Shown here piece by piece: positions 12,912 through 22,967 of a stretch of 25,579 nt of DNA. The translations under genes were made by a program, and so were the position numbers. The notes beneath the pieces were generated by a model. That model did no database searches, was not told where the DNA came from, and saw only the letters and a list, made by a program, of their open reading frames with translations. The first letter of the stretch is position 1, and each line of letters starts with the position of its first letter. The DNA comes from Sulfolobus sp. SCGC AB-777_G06 (GTDB lineage Archaea; Thermoproteota; Thermoprotei_A; Sulfolobales; Sulfolobaceae): the NCBI GenBank assembly GCA_003086555.1, contig QEFN01000013.1:1-25579 (forward strand), in the 5' to 3' direction.

Positions 12912-13567
12912 CTAATCACCTCTAACACAATTTCCTTACCCTCTATGAAAAGGAATCCGTTATTCTTAGCATAGAGTATAGCTTTCTCTTTAGAGAGGCT
13001 CTTACCATCTCCCAGCATTTCAGCTATAACACCACTTCTTTCTAATCCTATATACTCTAGTAGAGATGTACTCAATTCCGTATGACCCTTTCTGTTCTTT
13101 AATCCTCTTGAAATTAAAATTGGGACGTGACCCGGTGCATAAAACTCTGTGTAGAATTTATTCCTAGCCTCATCCTCCCTTATCTTTATCATGCTAATTG
13201 TCTTATGTAACTCGGATATTGTTTTAGCCCGGTCCTCATCGTTTATTCCGGTTCGGGTAGAGATGTGGTTAACCCATAATGCGAAGGCAGGTTCGTCTCC
13301 GTAAGGAGGTTTCTTATACAATGGAGGGTACTTCTCTTTCACTATTTCCGTCATAAAAGTTATGCCTAACTTTTTAGCCTCATTATTACCGGTTACGTAG
13401 CAGATGAGTCCTCCTGCATCTTTTCTTAATAAGTTTATACTTTTCCATGTCACCGCACCTGCATAAAACACCATGTCAACTTCTTCTTCTCTTCCGTCAA
13501 AGTCATAAATTAAAATCGGTAGTCCAGATTCTAAGTTTCTCTTGATTTCTTCCTTAGGGGGTAACAT
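12908..13567 (-). CDS. ribB: 3,4-dihydroxy-2-butanone 4-phosphate synthase
   Basis: RibB turns ribulose 5-phosphate into the four-carbon unit of riboflavin plus formate, using Mg. The acidic loop DGREEEVDMVFYA (about 24-36), AGGLICYV, and the phosphate-binding segment FYAPGHVPILIS...GLKNRKGHTELS match the family (pattern PGH ... GL-x-x-R-x-GHTE). The length of 219 residues fits the single-domain archaeal form with no fused GTP cyclohydrolase II. It is the first gene of the operon. A TATA-like ATTTATAAAAAT on the minus strand (about 13583-13594) lies some 22-25 nt from ATG 13567, so translation is probably leaderless. Confidence 0.93.
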   Translation of the reverse strand: MLPPKEEIKRNLESGLPILIYDFDGREEEVDMVFYAGAVTWKSINLLRKDAGGLICYVTGNNEAKKLGITFMTEIVKEKYPPLYKKPPYGDEPAFALWVNHISTRTGINDEDRAKTISELHKTISMIKIREDEARNKFYTEFYAPGHVPILISRGLKNRKGHTELSTSLLEYIGLERSGVIAEMLGDGKSLSKEKAILYAKNNGFLFIEGKEIVLEVIR

Positions 13568-13582
13568 TGCAAGATAACATAT

Positions 13583-13594
13583 TTTTATAAATAT
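13583..13594 (-). promoter_or_regulatory. TATA-like element of the riboflavin operon
   Basis: ATTTATAAAAAT on the minus strand lies about 20-25 nt upstream of ribB ATG 13567, in the 40-nt gap behind the neighbouring membrane-protein gene. No riboswitch-like fold is seen; the gap is too short for one. Confidence 0.5.
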
Positions 13595-13607
13595 TTAAGT
13601 GTATTTA

Positions 13608-14180
13608 CTAATTTCTTTTTTTAAATCTTAGAGTTACAAATACAATTATTGCTAAAATAGAAATAATTAAGAATAAGACTGTAGTTGATTGAATAAAAGG
13701 ATGGTTATTATTTAGAGTTATTGAAGAAGAAAGAGTTGAGAAAAGAGTTTCTGACAAGTTATATGCTTCTTGTACTAGCGATACTACTATAGTAGCATTT
13801 TGAGAAGAATCATACAAATTTATTGTAAAATATGAGTTGTTATAAAAATACATCAGCAAATAGCTGGATGGAATGATAATTTCTGTACAGTTGATTGTTT
13901 GAGAAACTACATAATGTAGGGTGCTAGGCAACCTCAGTTTTAAGGCTGAGGTATTATCCGTTACATTAAACGTTAACTGAAATCCGTTAAAATTGTACGT
14001 TATGTTTAACTGAGAGTTAACGTAATCCTGAATAACGCTTATCTTTATTTCTAACGACGGTAGGGATATTGTAGAGCTAGTGGAACTCTGGAACCCCGAA
14101 AAGATCGTTATTTTATTCATTGACAATAGGATTAATGTAATAAATACCGCACTAATTACTAAACGTTGTGTAAGAGACAT
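13608..14180 (-). CDS. Sequon-rich membrane-anchored extracellular protein, unknown
   Basis: I do not recognise a family. The 190 residues contain an N-terminal hydrophobic segment (about 6-24, likely signal peptide or anchor), an extracellular-looking beta-rich middle, and a C-terminal membrane helix (about 166-184) followed by the positive tail RFKKRN. The middle carries seven N-x-S/T sites (NIT, NVT, NTS, NCT, NNS, NAT, NLS), so it is probably N-glycosylated at the cell surface. Ser, Thr and Asn are very frequent, like other secreted Sulfolobales proteins. It is divergent from the neighbouring multi-pass protein and may share its promoter region (14181-14227). Its stop lies 40 nt before the ribB start; co-transcription with rib is possible but the TATA in between argues against it. 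Confidence 0.7.
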   Translation of the reverse strand: MSLTQRLVISAVFITLILLSMNKITIFSGFQSSTSSTISLPSLEIKISVIQDYVNSQLNITYNFNGFQLTFNVTDNTSALKLRLPSTLHYVVSQTINCTEIIIPSSYLLMYFYNNSYFTINLYDSSQNATIVVSLVQEAYNLSETLFSTLSSSITLNNNHPFIQSTTVLFLIISILAIIVFVTLRFKKRN

Positions 14181-14227
14181 GTTACAACAGATATTTATTA
14201 CCCCACATTAATAGAGTATGATTAAGT

Positions 14228-14995
14228 ATGTCTGGTTATCCTCAAGGATATCCCAATCCCTACAACTGGAAGATGATACTGATATCGCAAGGGCTAATGA
14301 TTTTAATGTCTTTTGTTCTATCTCTTTATCCTCAATACTTCTTGCCTGTTTATATCCTTTATATTGTCGTGATAATGGGGATATCCAGCGTTATGATGGC
14401 TAAAAGTAACCCTATGTTAGCGGAGAGAAAATATATGGGTGAGATATACAAGTCAAATACATTGTTTGAAGAGAAGAATGCTGGAAGCCTCATACAGAAG
14501 GATATGGAGTATGTTCAGAAAATGCAACAACTTGCCGTAGCTAACTTTAAGTCGTTCGGTATAATGATTTTGTACATAATAATAATATTTCTATTTTATG
14601 ACTATATATTATTAAAAATTGTAGATAGTGTAACACAATACGAGAAATTAGCAATTTACTTAATCTACTTTGAAGCTCTGTATCTTTTCAACATGTTCGT
14701 CTATCGTAGACTGATAAAAATCCAGATGATGGACGCTATGGCTCCCTCAAGTTATAAAGTAACAGAGAAAGGAATATTATCCACAGATAAAAGCGGCGTA
14801 TTCTTACATTCGAGACATTTGGTCAACGCTGAAATAATAGAGAACAGGGAGAAGAAATATGTAGAGATAGATTCTAAAACTTCAAAGCTTCCATACAAAA
14901 TAAGACTTTACACAAATGATATAGATAGGCTCTTGGAAGTTCTTAATAGAGTTAAAAGGATGGAGTTAAAGAGACAACAGACTTCCAATTCGTGA
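14228..14995 (+). CDS. Multi-pass membrane protein, possibly DUF2208 family
   Basis: The protein of 255 residues begins with a Pro/Tyr/Gly-rich cytoplasmic-type tail (SGYPQGYPNPYN). Two hydrophobic helices follow close together (about 15-35 and 37-57), then a charged loop with EEKNAGSLIQKDMEYVQKMQ, two more helices (about 108-130 and 136-156), and a soluble C-terminal domain of about 90 residues (KLPYKIRLYTNDIDRLLEVL) that ends in basic residues. The layout resembles crenarchaeal DUF2208 membrane proteins; I am not certain of this. The start is the first ATG with a downstream coding-like composition; another ATG at 14218 is in a different frame. It is divergent from the sequon-rich protein, and its last 30 nt overlap the convergent cbiA. 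Confidence 0.7.
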   Translation: MSGYPQGYPNPYNWKMILISQGLMILMSFVLSLYPQYFLPVYILYIVVIMGISSVMMAKSNPMLAERKYMGEIYKSNTLFEEKNAGSLIQKDMEYVQKMQQLAVANFKSFGIMILYIIIIFLFYDYILLKIVDSVTQYEKLAIYLIYFEALYLFNMFVYRRLIKIQMMDAMAPSSYKVTEKGILSTDKSGVFLHSRHLVNAEIIENREKKYVEIDSKTSKLPYKIRLYTNDIDRLLEVLNRVKRMELKRQQTSNS

Positions 14996-16276
14996 AAAGT
15001 ATAAGTGAGAATACAATCCTATAGTGTTTTCGTATAATACACCATCTTTTCCCTCCCATATACCTTTTCCGATCTTATTTCTGAACGCAAACTGAACATC
15101 AGTTCCTACTTGAGTTGGCTTAGAGACGTGAAACTCATGCCCTTTGATTGTGGAAGATGATAGATAATTAATCCTAATCGGCTCTAACTCAGTATAACCT
15201 ATAGTCAGCCTATCCTTAGTCTTTATCGATATATCGAATACGTTAACCATACGATACGACCTTCCTTGAGTATCGATCAACTCTTCAGAGAGATACATGA
15301 GTCCTCCGCATTCACCTAGTATTTTAACACCTCGCTCAGAGTTTCTCTTTATCCATTCTTTTGTCAAAGTAGAATTCTCTAACTCTTCTAGATGTAACTC
15401 GGGATAACCGCCTCCGATATATATAAAGTCTGGAGTTTCTGTAGGTCTGTCGTTATTTAGAGGGCTAAAGAACTCGAGCTTATATTTTTTCCTTAAGAAG
15501 TCTAGGTTAGCTTCATAGTAAAAGTTGAACGCGGAATCCAGTGCAATATAGGCGATTCCCTCTTGTTTAGATTGATCCTCACTAGTCACTTCATTATCTA
15601 TCGGCTTTGTATCTTGTGAAATTTCTACCAGTCTATCTAAATCTACGTTTTCTTCTACAAGTCTGGAGGCGTAACTAATCACTTCTTCAGCTTTGTTGAA
15701 GTCTTCGGTTGTGTATAGACCTAAATGCCTTGATGGAACCGTAAGTTGTTTATCGAAGTTTATATAGCCGAGAACCTCGATGTCTTCTGGAACTGATCTT
15801 TTACAATAATTAAAGTGAGTAGTTGAACCTACTTGGTTAAATATTACTCCTTTTACATTAGCGTTTCCATACTCTTTCAGTCCTTTTATTATAGCACCTG
15901 CCGTGCTAGCTAGGCTACTACAATTTATTACCAGAACTATGGGCGTATGGGTTATTTTGGACAGCTCGTAAGTGCTGTATCTAGTATCAACTCCATCATA
16001 TAGACCCATCACTCCTTCAATTATACCAAGATTGTAACCCTTGCTGTATTTTGCTAGTGTCTGCTTTACTCCATCCTCTCCCATGAGCCAAATGTCTAGA
16101 TTGATTGCTGGAGAACCGGTGGCTATTTTTAAGTACTTAGGGTCTATGAAATCCGGTCCAGCTTTAAAAGCCCTCACTTTAAACTTTTTGGATAGTGCTC
16201 TGGCTATCCCAGAAGTTATTAGCGTCTTACCTGAGTTACTTCTGTCTGAAGAAATGATTATACGGGGTAGGATCAC
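14966..16276 (-). CDS. cbiA: Cobyrinate a,c-diamide synthase
   Basis: The enzyme amidates the a and c side chains of cobyrinate with glutamine and ATP in the anaerobic-type cobalamin pathway. The 436-residue protein has an N-terminal DTBS-like ATPase domain with P-loop SSDRSNSGKTLIT (about 9-21), FKAGPDFIDPKY (about 38-49), NLDIWLM and EGVMGLYDGVD. The C-terminal class I amidotransferase domain follows, with YIGGGYPELHLEEL, GECGGLMYL carrying the nucleophile Cys, and the C-terminal GHEFH and GLYSHLYF with the catalytic His. The start is GTG 16276. It is divergent from pcna3 with only 35 bp between them. cbiX, from the same pathway, lies about 3 kb away on the same strand. Confidence 0.93.
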   Translation of the reverse strand: MILPRIIISSDRSNSGKTLITSGIARALSKKFKVRAFKAGPDFIDPKYLKIATGSPAINLDIWLMGEDGVKQTLAKYSKGYNLGIIEGVMGLYDGVDTRYSTYELSKITHTPIVLVINCSSLASTAGAIIKGLKEYGNANVKGVIFNQVGSTTHFNYCKRSVPEDIEVLGYINFDKQLTVPSRHLGLYTTEDFNKAEEVISYASRLVEENVDLDRLVEISQDTKPIDNEVTSEDQSKQEGIAYIALDSAFNFYYEANLDFLRKKYKLEFFSPLNNDRPTETPDFIYIGGGYPELHLEELENSTLTKEWIKRNSERGVKILGECGGLMYLSEELIDTQGRSYRMVNVFDISIKTKDRLTIGYTELEPIRINYLSSSTIKGHEFHVSKPTQVGTDVQFAFRNKIGKGIWEGKDGVLYENTIGLYSHLYFSRIGSLLSL

Positions 16277-16311
16277 GCAAAAAATAAGAACTAAATAACT
16301 TAATTTAATTT

Positions 16312-17052
16312 ATGCATGTATATTACGATGATGCACGAGACATAAAGGCTATTATCCAAACTCTCACTAAGTTGGTTGATGAAGCTCTTTTCGAAATCAA
16401 ACCAGAAGGTATAAAATTAACTGCTGTAGATAGGGCAAAAATATCTTTAATTAATATTGATTTACCTGCAGAAATGTTTAAAGAATATGAAGTTCAGGAA
16501 GAATACAAATTCGGATTTAACACTCAGTATATGTCGAAACTGATGAAAGCTGTGAAAGGAAAACAAGCAATTTCATTAGATGCAGATAACGAGGAGGTAG
16601 TAAAGTTGACTATTATAGGTGCTATAAATCGTGATTTCAATATAAGGAATATTCAAGTTTTACCCCCTGAAATACCAGAAGCCAATTTTGAGTTCGATGT
16701 AAAAGCTTCAATTTCCTCGAAAGGTCTGAAAACCGCTATCAGTGAGGTTTCACAAGTTAGTAAAGACAGTGTAACGATATATGCAAATGAAGAAAAAGTA
16801 GTAATCAGAGGAGGTGAAGAGAGTAAAGTAGAAAGTGAGTTTACAAAGGAGACCGGTGCTTTGGCTGACATAGAGTTTACTAAAGAGGCAACAGCTACTT
16901 ATGACATTAATTACATTGACAACGTTTTACAGCTAACTAAACTGTCAGACTATACTAAGCTAGCCTTTTCGGATCAGAAACCTTTGCAAATGGAATTCAG
17001 CATGGAAGGAGGGGGGAAAGTTACTTATTTGCTTGCTCCTAAACTATCTTGA
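16312..17052 (+). CDS. pcna3: DNA polymerase sliding clamp subunit PCNA3
   Basis: This is the second heterotrimeric clamp subunit in the window. The 246-residue protein begins MHVYYDDARDIKAIIQTL and shows LTAVDRAKISLINIDLP, YKFGFNTQYMSKLMK, RDFNIRN, LTKLSDYTKLAF and the C-terminal MEGGGKVTYLLAPKL. These match PCNA3 of Sulfolobus rather than PCNA1. It is translationally coupled to the downstream MetE-like protein (TGATG overlap at 17050-17054), so the clamp and methionine synthesis genes share an mRNA. The short AT-rich gap upstream allows only a leaderless transcript. Confidence 0.93.
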   Translation: MHVYYDDARDIKAIIQTLTKLVDEALFEIKPEGIKLTAVDRAKISLINIDLPAEMFKEYEVQEEYKFGFNTQYMSKLMKAVKGKQAISLDADNEEVVKLTIIGAINRDFNIRNIQVLPPEIPEANFEFDVKASISSKGLKTAISEVSQVSKDSVTIYANEEKVVIRGGEESKVESEFTKETGALADIEFTKEATATYDINYIDNVLQLTKLSDYTKLAFSDQKPLQMEFSMEGGGKVTYLLAPKLS

Positions 17053-18026
17053 TGGAGATCTATACAGCACTGGTGGGTAGCTATCCTAAATCTATAAAGA
17101 TAGCCAAGATAATAACTAGATATAGAAACGGTAACGTCGAAAAGTCTAAAGTAATAGAAGAAATAGATAAGTTTCAGAAAGATTTCTTCAGACTAATGGA
17201 GGAATATAAAGTAGACTATGTAACAGATGGAATGGTAGAATGGGACGATATAGCAGACTTAACCTACTCTTTTCTCAAGGGTGTTGAAAAGGGAGCGTTA
17301 GATAGATTTTTCGATAACAACTTCTACTATCGCCATATTGTAATTAAGTCTAAATTGGAGTACAGAGAATCTAATGATTACGTTAACTACATGGAATTAG
17401 CAAAGAAGAATGTAAAGAAAAGTCTAAAATTAAAGGCTGTTATATTAGGGCCGCTGTCATTTACGTATATGTCCAAGAACGTGCATTATAAAGGCAAGAC
17501 AGAAGATTTAATGATGGATTACTCCTACGTAGTAAACTCTTTACTTAAGGATACGGAAAAATACTATGACGCCGTGGAAATACATGAGCCTTATTTCTTT
17601 CAAGATAGAGTGAGAAAGCAAAGACTAGAGAACTTAAAGGAGTACTATAAGACGATGTTTAACGGAATAAATAAAGAAAAACACATTATCACATATTTCA
17701 ACATAAAGTTCGACGTCATTGACGACTATTTTAAGTTACCAGTAGATGTTTACGGCTTTGATGTAACAGAGGATAACAAACCCATGATTGGAATGCTATA
17801 CAATATCAGCAAAGATAGGCAAGTGTATTTCGGTGTTTTGGACTCAAGAAACACTAAGTTAGATAAGATCTCTACAATAAAGAGGATTGCAAATAACGCT
17901 AAAGAGAAGGGTATAACTAAATTAATCTTGGGGAATTCTACCTTCAACGATTTAATACCTGAGCTCATAGTAAAGAGAAAGTTTAAAATATTACAGAGGG
18001 CGAAGGAGATGATACTAAATGGATGA
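17052..18026 (+). CDS. MetE-like barrel protein (N-terminal-half partner of methionine synthase)
   Basis: The 324-residue protein begins [12 protein letters not shown], the same opening as the MetE catalytic barrel (GSYPRP), and shows [15 protein letters not shown] and AVEIHEPYF, equivalent to the substrate-binding strands of MetE. It lacks the H-x-C and distal C zinc ligands, so it is the analogue of the non-catalytic N-terminal half of full-length MetE. In Sulfolobales MetE is known to be split into two genes. It overlaps the next gene, which carries zinc ligands, by 8 nt. The ATG lies in the TGATG overlap with pcna3. Together they probably form methionine from homocysteine; the methyl donor of such split enzymes is not clear to me. 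Confidence 0.8.
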   Translation: MEIYTALVGSYPKSIKIAKIITRYRNGNVEKSKVIEEIDKFQKDFFRLMEEYKVDYVTDGMVEWDDIADLTYSFLKGVEKGALDRFFDNNFYYRHIVIKSKLEYRESNDYVNYMELAKKNVKKSLKLKAVILGPLSFTYMSKNVHYKGKTEDLMMDYSYVVNSLLKDTEKYYDAVEIHEPYFFQDRVRKQRLENLKEYYKTMFNGINKEKHIITYFNIKFDVIDDYFKLPVDVYGFDVTEDNKPMIGMLYNISKDRQVYFGVLDSRNTKLDKISTIKRIANNAKEKGITKLILGNSTFNDLIPELIVKRKFKILQRAKEMILNG

Positions 18027-19035
18027 GCTCCCTATTTTACCAACTACGGTAATCGGTAGTTATCCAAGGCCCAAATGGTTAAGAGAAGCTATAAGACTAT
18101 ATCATCAAGGTAAACTTAACGAGCAAGATATGAAGGAAACGTTTAATGATGCTGTGATAGCAGTGCTCAGAGACCATCAAAAAGCAGGAATAGATGTTCC
18201 TACAGATGGTGAGATGAGAAGAGACGAAATGGTAGAGTTCTTTGCAGAGAGACTAGGCGGTTTTAGGTTTTACGGCTTCGTTAGGGTATGGGGTGATCAT
18301 TACTATAGGAACCCATCTGTAGTAGGTAAGATAACGTATAAAGAGCCTATGTTACTCGAAGAAGCCCTATTTGCTAAGGAAGCCAGCTACACTCCTTATC
18401 TGAAAGTAACGATTACCGGTCCTTATACAATAGCCGAGTGGTCTTACAATGAATACTACAAGAGTAAGAGAGATCTGGCATTCGATCTGGCAAAAGTGCT
18501 TAACACTGAAATGAAAAAGCTAGTGGAGGCTGGAATAAAGGTCATCCAAGTTGATGAACCTGCTATCCACACTAGGAAGGATGAAGTAGAATGGGCAGTA
18601 GAAGCTGTAAATGAGTCTATTAAGGGAATTGGTGTTAAGGTCGTTATGCACGTGTGTTACGGTGAATATTCGTATCTAGAGCCTTATTTAGACAGATTAA
18701 AAGTTGACCAAATTAACCTAGCTCTGAAAAACTACAATTATGAACCAGTGAAACTTTTCGAGAAATGGGATGGTGAAATAGGAGTAGGAGTAATAGACGT
18801 TCATAACAGAAGGGTGGAGTCGCCTGAGGAAGTAGCTAATGATTTAAGAATGTTATTGGAACACTTTAAGCCAGAGAGAGTGTGGGTGAACCCCGACTGC
18901 GGACTGAAGCTTTTGCCTAGGTCTATAGCTTTTCAAAAGATGGATAACATGGTGAAGGGTACATTAATAGTGAGAGAAGAACTTAAAAGAAAGGGTTATA
19001 CTACTACTAATCTGAAACCATTGTTTAACAGGTGA
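18019..19035 (+). CDS. metE: Cobalamin-independent methionine synthase, catalytic half (MetE C-terminal type)
   Basis: This enzyme transfers a methyl group to homocysteine to make methionine. The 338-residue barrel starts [14 protein letters not shown] and contains [35 protein letters not shown], the zinc ligands H211 and C213 in MHVCYG, and C294 in [11 protein letters not shown]. The fourth zinc ligand of MetE, a Glu in the strand after HxC, appears to be replaced: the matching stretch reads INLALKN with Ala235 at that place. Full-length MetE has about 750 residues; here the N-terminal half is the preceding gene. The start overlaps it by 8 nt and the stop overlaps the start region of rps15. 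Confidence 0.9.
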   Translation: MDELPILPTTVIGSYPRPKWLREAIRLYHQGKLNEQDMKETFNDAVIAVLRDHQKAGIDVPTDGEMRRDEMVEFFAERLGGFRFYGFVRVWGDHYYRNPSVVGKITYKEPMLLEEALFAKEASYTPYLKVTITGPYTIAEWSYNEYYKSKRDLAFDLAKVLNTEMKKLVEAGIKVIQVDEPAIHTRKDEVEWAVEAVNESIKGIGVKVVMHVCYGEYSYLEPYLDRLKVDQINLALKNYNYEPVKLFEKWDGEIGVGVIDVHNRRVESPEEVANDLRMLLEHFKPERVWVNPDCGLKLLPRSIAFQKMDNMVKGTLIVREELKRKGYTTTNLKPLFNR

Positions 19036-19040
19036 ATGAC

Positions 19041-19499
19041 GTGAATAAGAAACGAGCTCATGGTCAAAGTCACTCTACTAGACCCGTTAGGACTGGAGCT
19101 CCTAAGTGGGTTAGGTTCACTAGGGAAGAAGTGGAGTTACTTATAGAAGAACTAGCTAAGAAAGGATATCCTCCAAGTATGATAGGGCTCATATTGAGAG
19201 ACCAATACGGAGTACCACTAGTTAGGCAAATAGCTGGTAAAAAAGTAGTTCAGATATTAGAGGAGAAAGGTTTAGCACCTAAGATTCCAGAAGATTTATA
19301 CAATTTAATAAAGAAGGCTGTTAACATAAGAAGACACTTGTTTGAGCATCCTAAGGATAAGAAAGCCAAGAGAGGGTTAGAGGAGACTGAGTCTAAGATA
19401 AGAAGATTAGTAAGGTACTATGTAGAGGTAGGTAAGTTACCTCAAGGATGGAGATACGAGCCTGAGAAAGCAGAACTTCTCGTTTCAGGAGCTCAATGA
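19041..19499 (+). CDS. rps15: 30S ribosomal protein S15 (uS15, S13e type)
   Basis: This is the small-subunit protein that binds the central domain of 16S rRNA. The archaeal form of about 150 residues has an N-terminal extension ([21 protein letters not shown], here split for length: KKRAHGQ and [10 protein letters not shown]). The core follows, with [30 protein letters not shown] and [12 protein letters not shown] chose GTG 19041 because the family starts MNKxRA and GGTGA (19031-19035) is well placed as a Shine-Dalgarno; an in-frame GTG at 19032 lies inside that motif. The last 15 nt overlap convergent cbiX. Confidence 0.93.
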   Translation: MNKKRAHGQSHSTRPVRTGAPKWVRFTREEVELLIEELAKKGYPPSMIGLILRDQYGVPLVRQIAGKKVVQILEEKGLAPKIPEDLYNLIKKAVNIRRHLFEHPKDKKAKRGLEETESKIRRLVRYYVEVGKLPQGWRYEPEKAELLVSGAQ

Positions 19500-19838
19500 T
19501 TTTTCCACTCTTTCTTTGAGAATTTCTGCAACCCTTTGGTCTACTCCTATTGGCTCAGCGACCATTATTTTAACTTTATTTGACACTGATTGAAGCTGTT
19601 TAGGAATATCCCTCTTAAAGTGCGTTCCCGCAGCAAAAAGCAGTGGGACTACAACTATAGTATCTACACCTTTTTCAATAAGCTTCTTAGCTGCGTCGGT
19701 GATACTAGGTTCGTTAAACTCGATGAACCCGTACTCGACTACTGAAAAATACTTTCTAAGTAAGTCAGCATACTTTATTGCAACTTCTTTCCACTCACTA
19801 ACTTTACTTCCGTGTAAAACTAGTAATACGCCAATCAT
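19485..19838 (-). CDS. cbiX: Sirohydrochlorin cobaltochelatase, small archaeal form
   Basis: CbiX(S) inserts Co2+ into sirohydrochlorin in the early-cobalt route to cobalamin and acts as a homodimer. The 117 residues match the short archaeal form, which is half of bacterial CbiX or CbiK. Metal-binding His residues are visible at H9 (VLLVLHGSK) and H73 ([12 protein letters not shown]). The ATG at 19838 lies about 26 nt from TATATAAAA on the minus strand, so it is leaderless. cbiA is on the same strand about 3 kb away, but the two are separate transcription units. Confidence 0.92.
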   Translation of the reverse strand: MIGVLLVLHGSKVSEWKEVAIKYADLLRKYFSVVEYGFIEFNEPSITDAAKKLIEKGVDTIVVVPLLFAAGTHFKRDIPKQLQSVSNKVKIMVAEPIGVDQRVAEILKERVEKSLSS

Positions 19839-19859
19839 AGGTCAAATTATTAACTTCGA

Positions 19860-19868
19860 TTTTATATA
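19860..19868. promoter_or_regulatory. Shared TATA box between cbiX and rps6e
   Basis: TTTTATATA is the only clear TATA-like element in the 63-bp divergent gap. Read on the minus strand (TATATAAAA) its centre is 26 nt from the cbiX ATG. Read on the plus strand it predicts a start near 19890, leaving a leader of about 12 nt before the rps6e GTG. It is inferred from position. Confidence 0.5.
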
Positions 19869-19901
19869 CTTGTGTTTTGATTTAGCTTAAAGGGATAAAG
19901 A

Positions 19902-20539
19902 GTGCCTGACTTCAAGATTGTCATATCTGACCCGCAGACAAAAGAGCCTAACACAGCTAAGGTTAAAGTTAAAGTATCTGATGCAGTTCAGGTTAATCAG
20001 GGAGAGAAGGATGGAAAAGCAATACCCTCAGCCAAACTGAATGAGAAGACTAAACAAGATTTCGGTTTAGACCAGTTCGTGACAGTCGAGATAGAAAAGC
20101 AGGAGGGAGATAAAAAGTTAAAAATAAAGGGTCACTTTAAGGTCGAGGTAGATAACTCCGTCCCCCAAAATGAGATATGGATTTCCCAGCAGATGGGAGA
20201 GAAATTCGGTGCTAATGAGTTTGAAGCAATAGCTTACAGAACTAAAGCCTTCCAGGTCTCAGTAGATCAATCAAAAGTCCCCAGTTTAATAGGGGCAAAA
20301 ATAGGGGATGTAGTTGACGTAAACATATCCGGAGTACCCATGAAACTTAAGATAACCGGTGGGTCAGATAACTCAGGCTTCCCGATGAGATTTGACGTAC
20401 AAGGCGGTGCTAAAAGGAGGCTGTTACTGAGCTCCCCTCCCGGTTTCTATCCTACTGAAGACGGTATGAGAAAGAAGAAGACCGTTCGCGGAAATATGAT
20501 CACTGCTGAAATAGTTCAGATTAATACTATATTAGTTAG

Positions 20540-20543
<4 letters not shown>
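19902..20543 (+). CDS. rps6e: 30S ribosomal protein S6e
   Basis: This is a small-subunit protein shared by archaea and eukaryotes. The S6e core is the second half: [53 protein letters not shown] and RKKKTVRGN. The first ~110 residues ([20 protein letters not shown] onward) form a beta-rich extension not present in the short euryarchaeal S6e but usual in Sulfolobales, where the protein has about 214 residues. GTG 19902 is the start; there is no in-frame ATG before it. Its stop overlaps the aIF2-gamma GTG start (GTGA at 20540-20543). Confidence 0.92.
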
Positions 20544-22203
<1,660 letters not shown>

Positions 22204-22215
22204 TCTGATACCTCT

Positions 22216-22767
22216 ATGTTTAAACTCATTAAAGCCAAGGGTATCGTTAGAATACCTCCAGACTACTTCGGTCAGCCTATCGATGATGTCGCGTTACAAA
22301 TTCTGAGACAAGAATACCAAGAAAAAGTATTAAAGGATATCGGACTTGTACTCGGCGTGTTTGATGCTAAAGCAAACGAGGAAGGATATATAATCTTCGG
22401 AGACGGCGCAACTTACCATGAGGTAGAGTTCAATATGCTAGTTTATGCACCAATGATGCATGAAATAGTTGAAGGTGAGGTGAATCAAGTAGATAACTAT
22501 GGTATATACGTCAATATAGGTCCGGTTGACGGTCTAGTTCATATATCACAAATAACTGACGATAACCTGAAATTTGATCAAAATAGAGGTATTCTTATAG
22601 GAGAGAGGTCTAAGAAGGTCATTCAGAAGGGAGATAGAGTGAGAGCACGGATAATTAGTATATCAGTAGGAGGTTCTAGAATGCCAAGGATAGCTCTAAC
22701 AATGAAGCAACCATTCTTAGGTAAATTAGAGTGGATAAACCAAGAACTCTCAAAGGCGAGTAAGTGA
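22216..22767 (+). CDS. rpo7: DNA-directed RNA polymerase subunit Rpo7 (RpoE1)
   Basis: Rpo7 forms the stalk of archaeal RNA polymerase with Rpo4 and binds the emerging RNA. The N-terminal RNP-like tip domain reads [20 protein letters not shown] and includes VLGVFDAK and [16 protein letters not shown]. The C-terminal S1/OB domain starts at [20 protein letters not shown] (about 88) and ends in [20 protein letters not shown]. The 183-residue length fits. The stop overlaps spt4 (TGATG). Confidence 0.96.
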   Translation: MFKLIKAKGIVRIPPDYFGQPIDDVALQILRQEYQEKVLKDIGLVLGVFDAKANEEGYIIFGDGATYHEVEFNMLVYAPMMHEIVEGEVNQVDNYGIYVNIGPVDGLVHISQITDDNLKFDQNRGILIGERSKKVIQKGDRVRARIISISVGGSRMPRIALTMKQPFLGKLEWINQELSKASK

Positions 22768-22967
22768 TGCCAGAAAAGAAGATATTCAAGGCTTGTAAAA
22801 ATTGTAGAGCACTAGTACCCTTGGAGACAGCTACATGCCCTATCTGTAACTCAACGTCTTTCAGTGAGGATTGGAGCGGGATGGTTATTATAATAAGCCA
22901 AGATTCTGAAGTAGCAAAGGTCTTTGGGGCATCAACACCGTGGAGATACGCGATTACAGTCAAGTAG
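22767..22967 (+). CDS. spt4: Transcription elongation factor Spt4 (RpoE2)
   Basis: This is a small zinc-ribbon protein that pairs with Spt5 on the RNA polymerase clamp to support processivity. The zinc site is C-x2-C (KACKNCRAL) and C-x2-C (ATCPICNST), followed by DWSGMVIIISQDSEVAKVFG and the terminal PWRYAITVK, as in all archaeal Spt4. I start it at ATG 22767, coupled to the rpo7 stop; the GTG just before it is also in frame. The last 28 nt overlap the dephospho-CoA kinase gene. Confidence 0.95.
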   Translation: MPEKKIFKACKNCRALVPLETATCPICNSTSFSEDWSGMVIIISQDSEVAKVFGASTPWRYAITVK

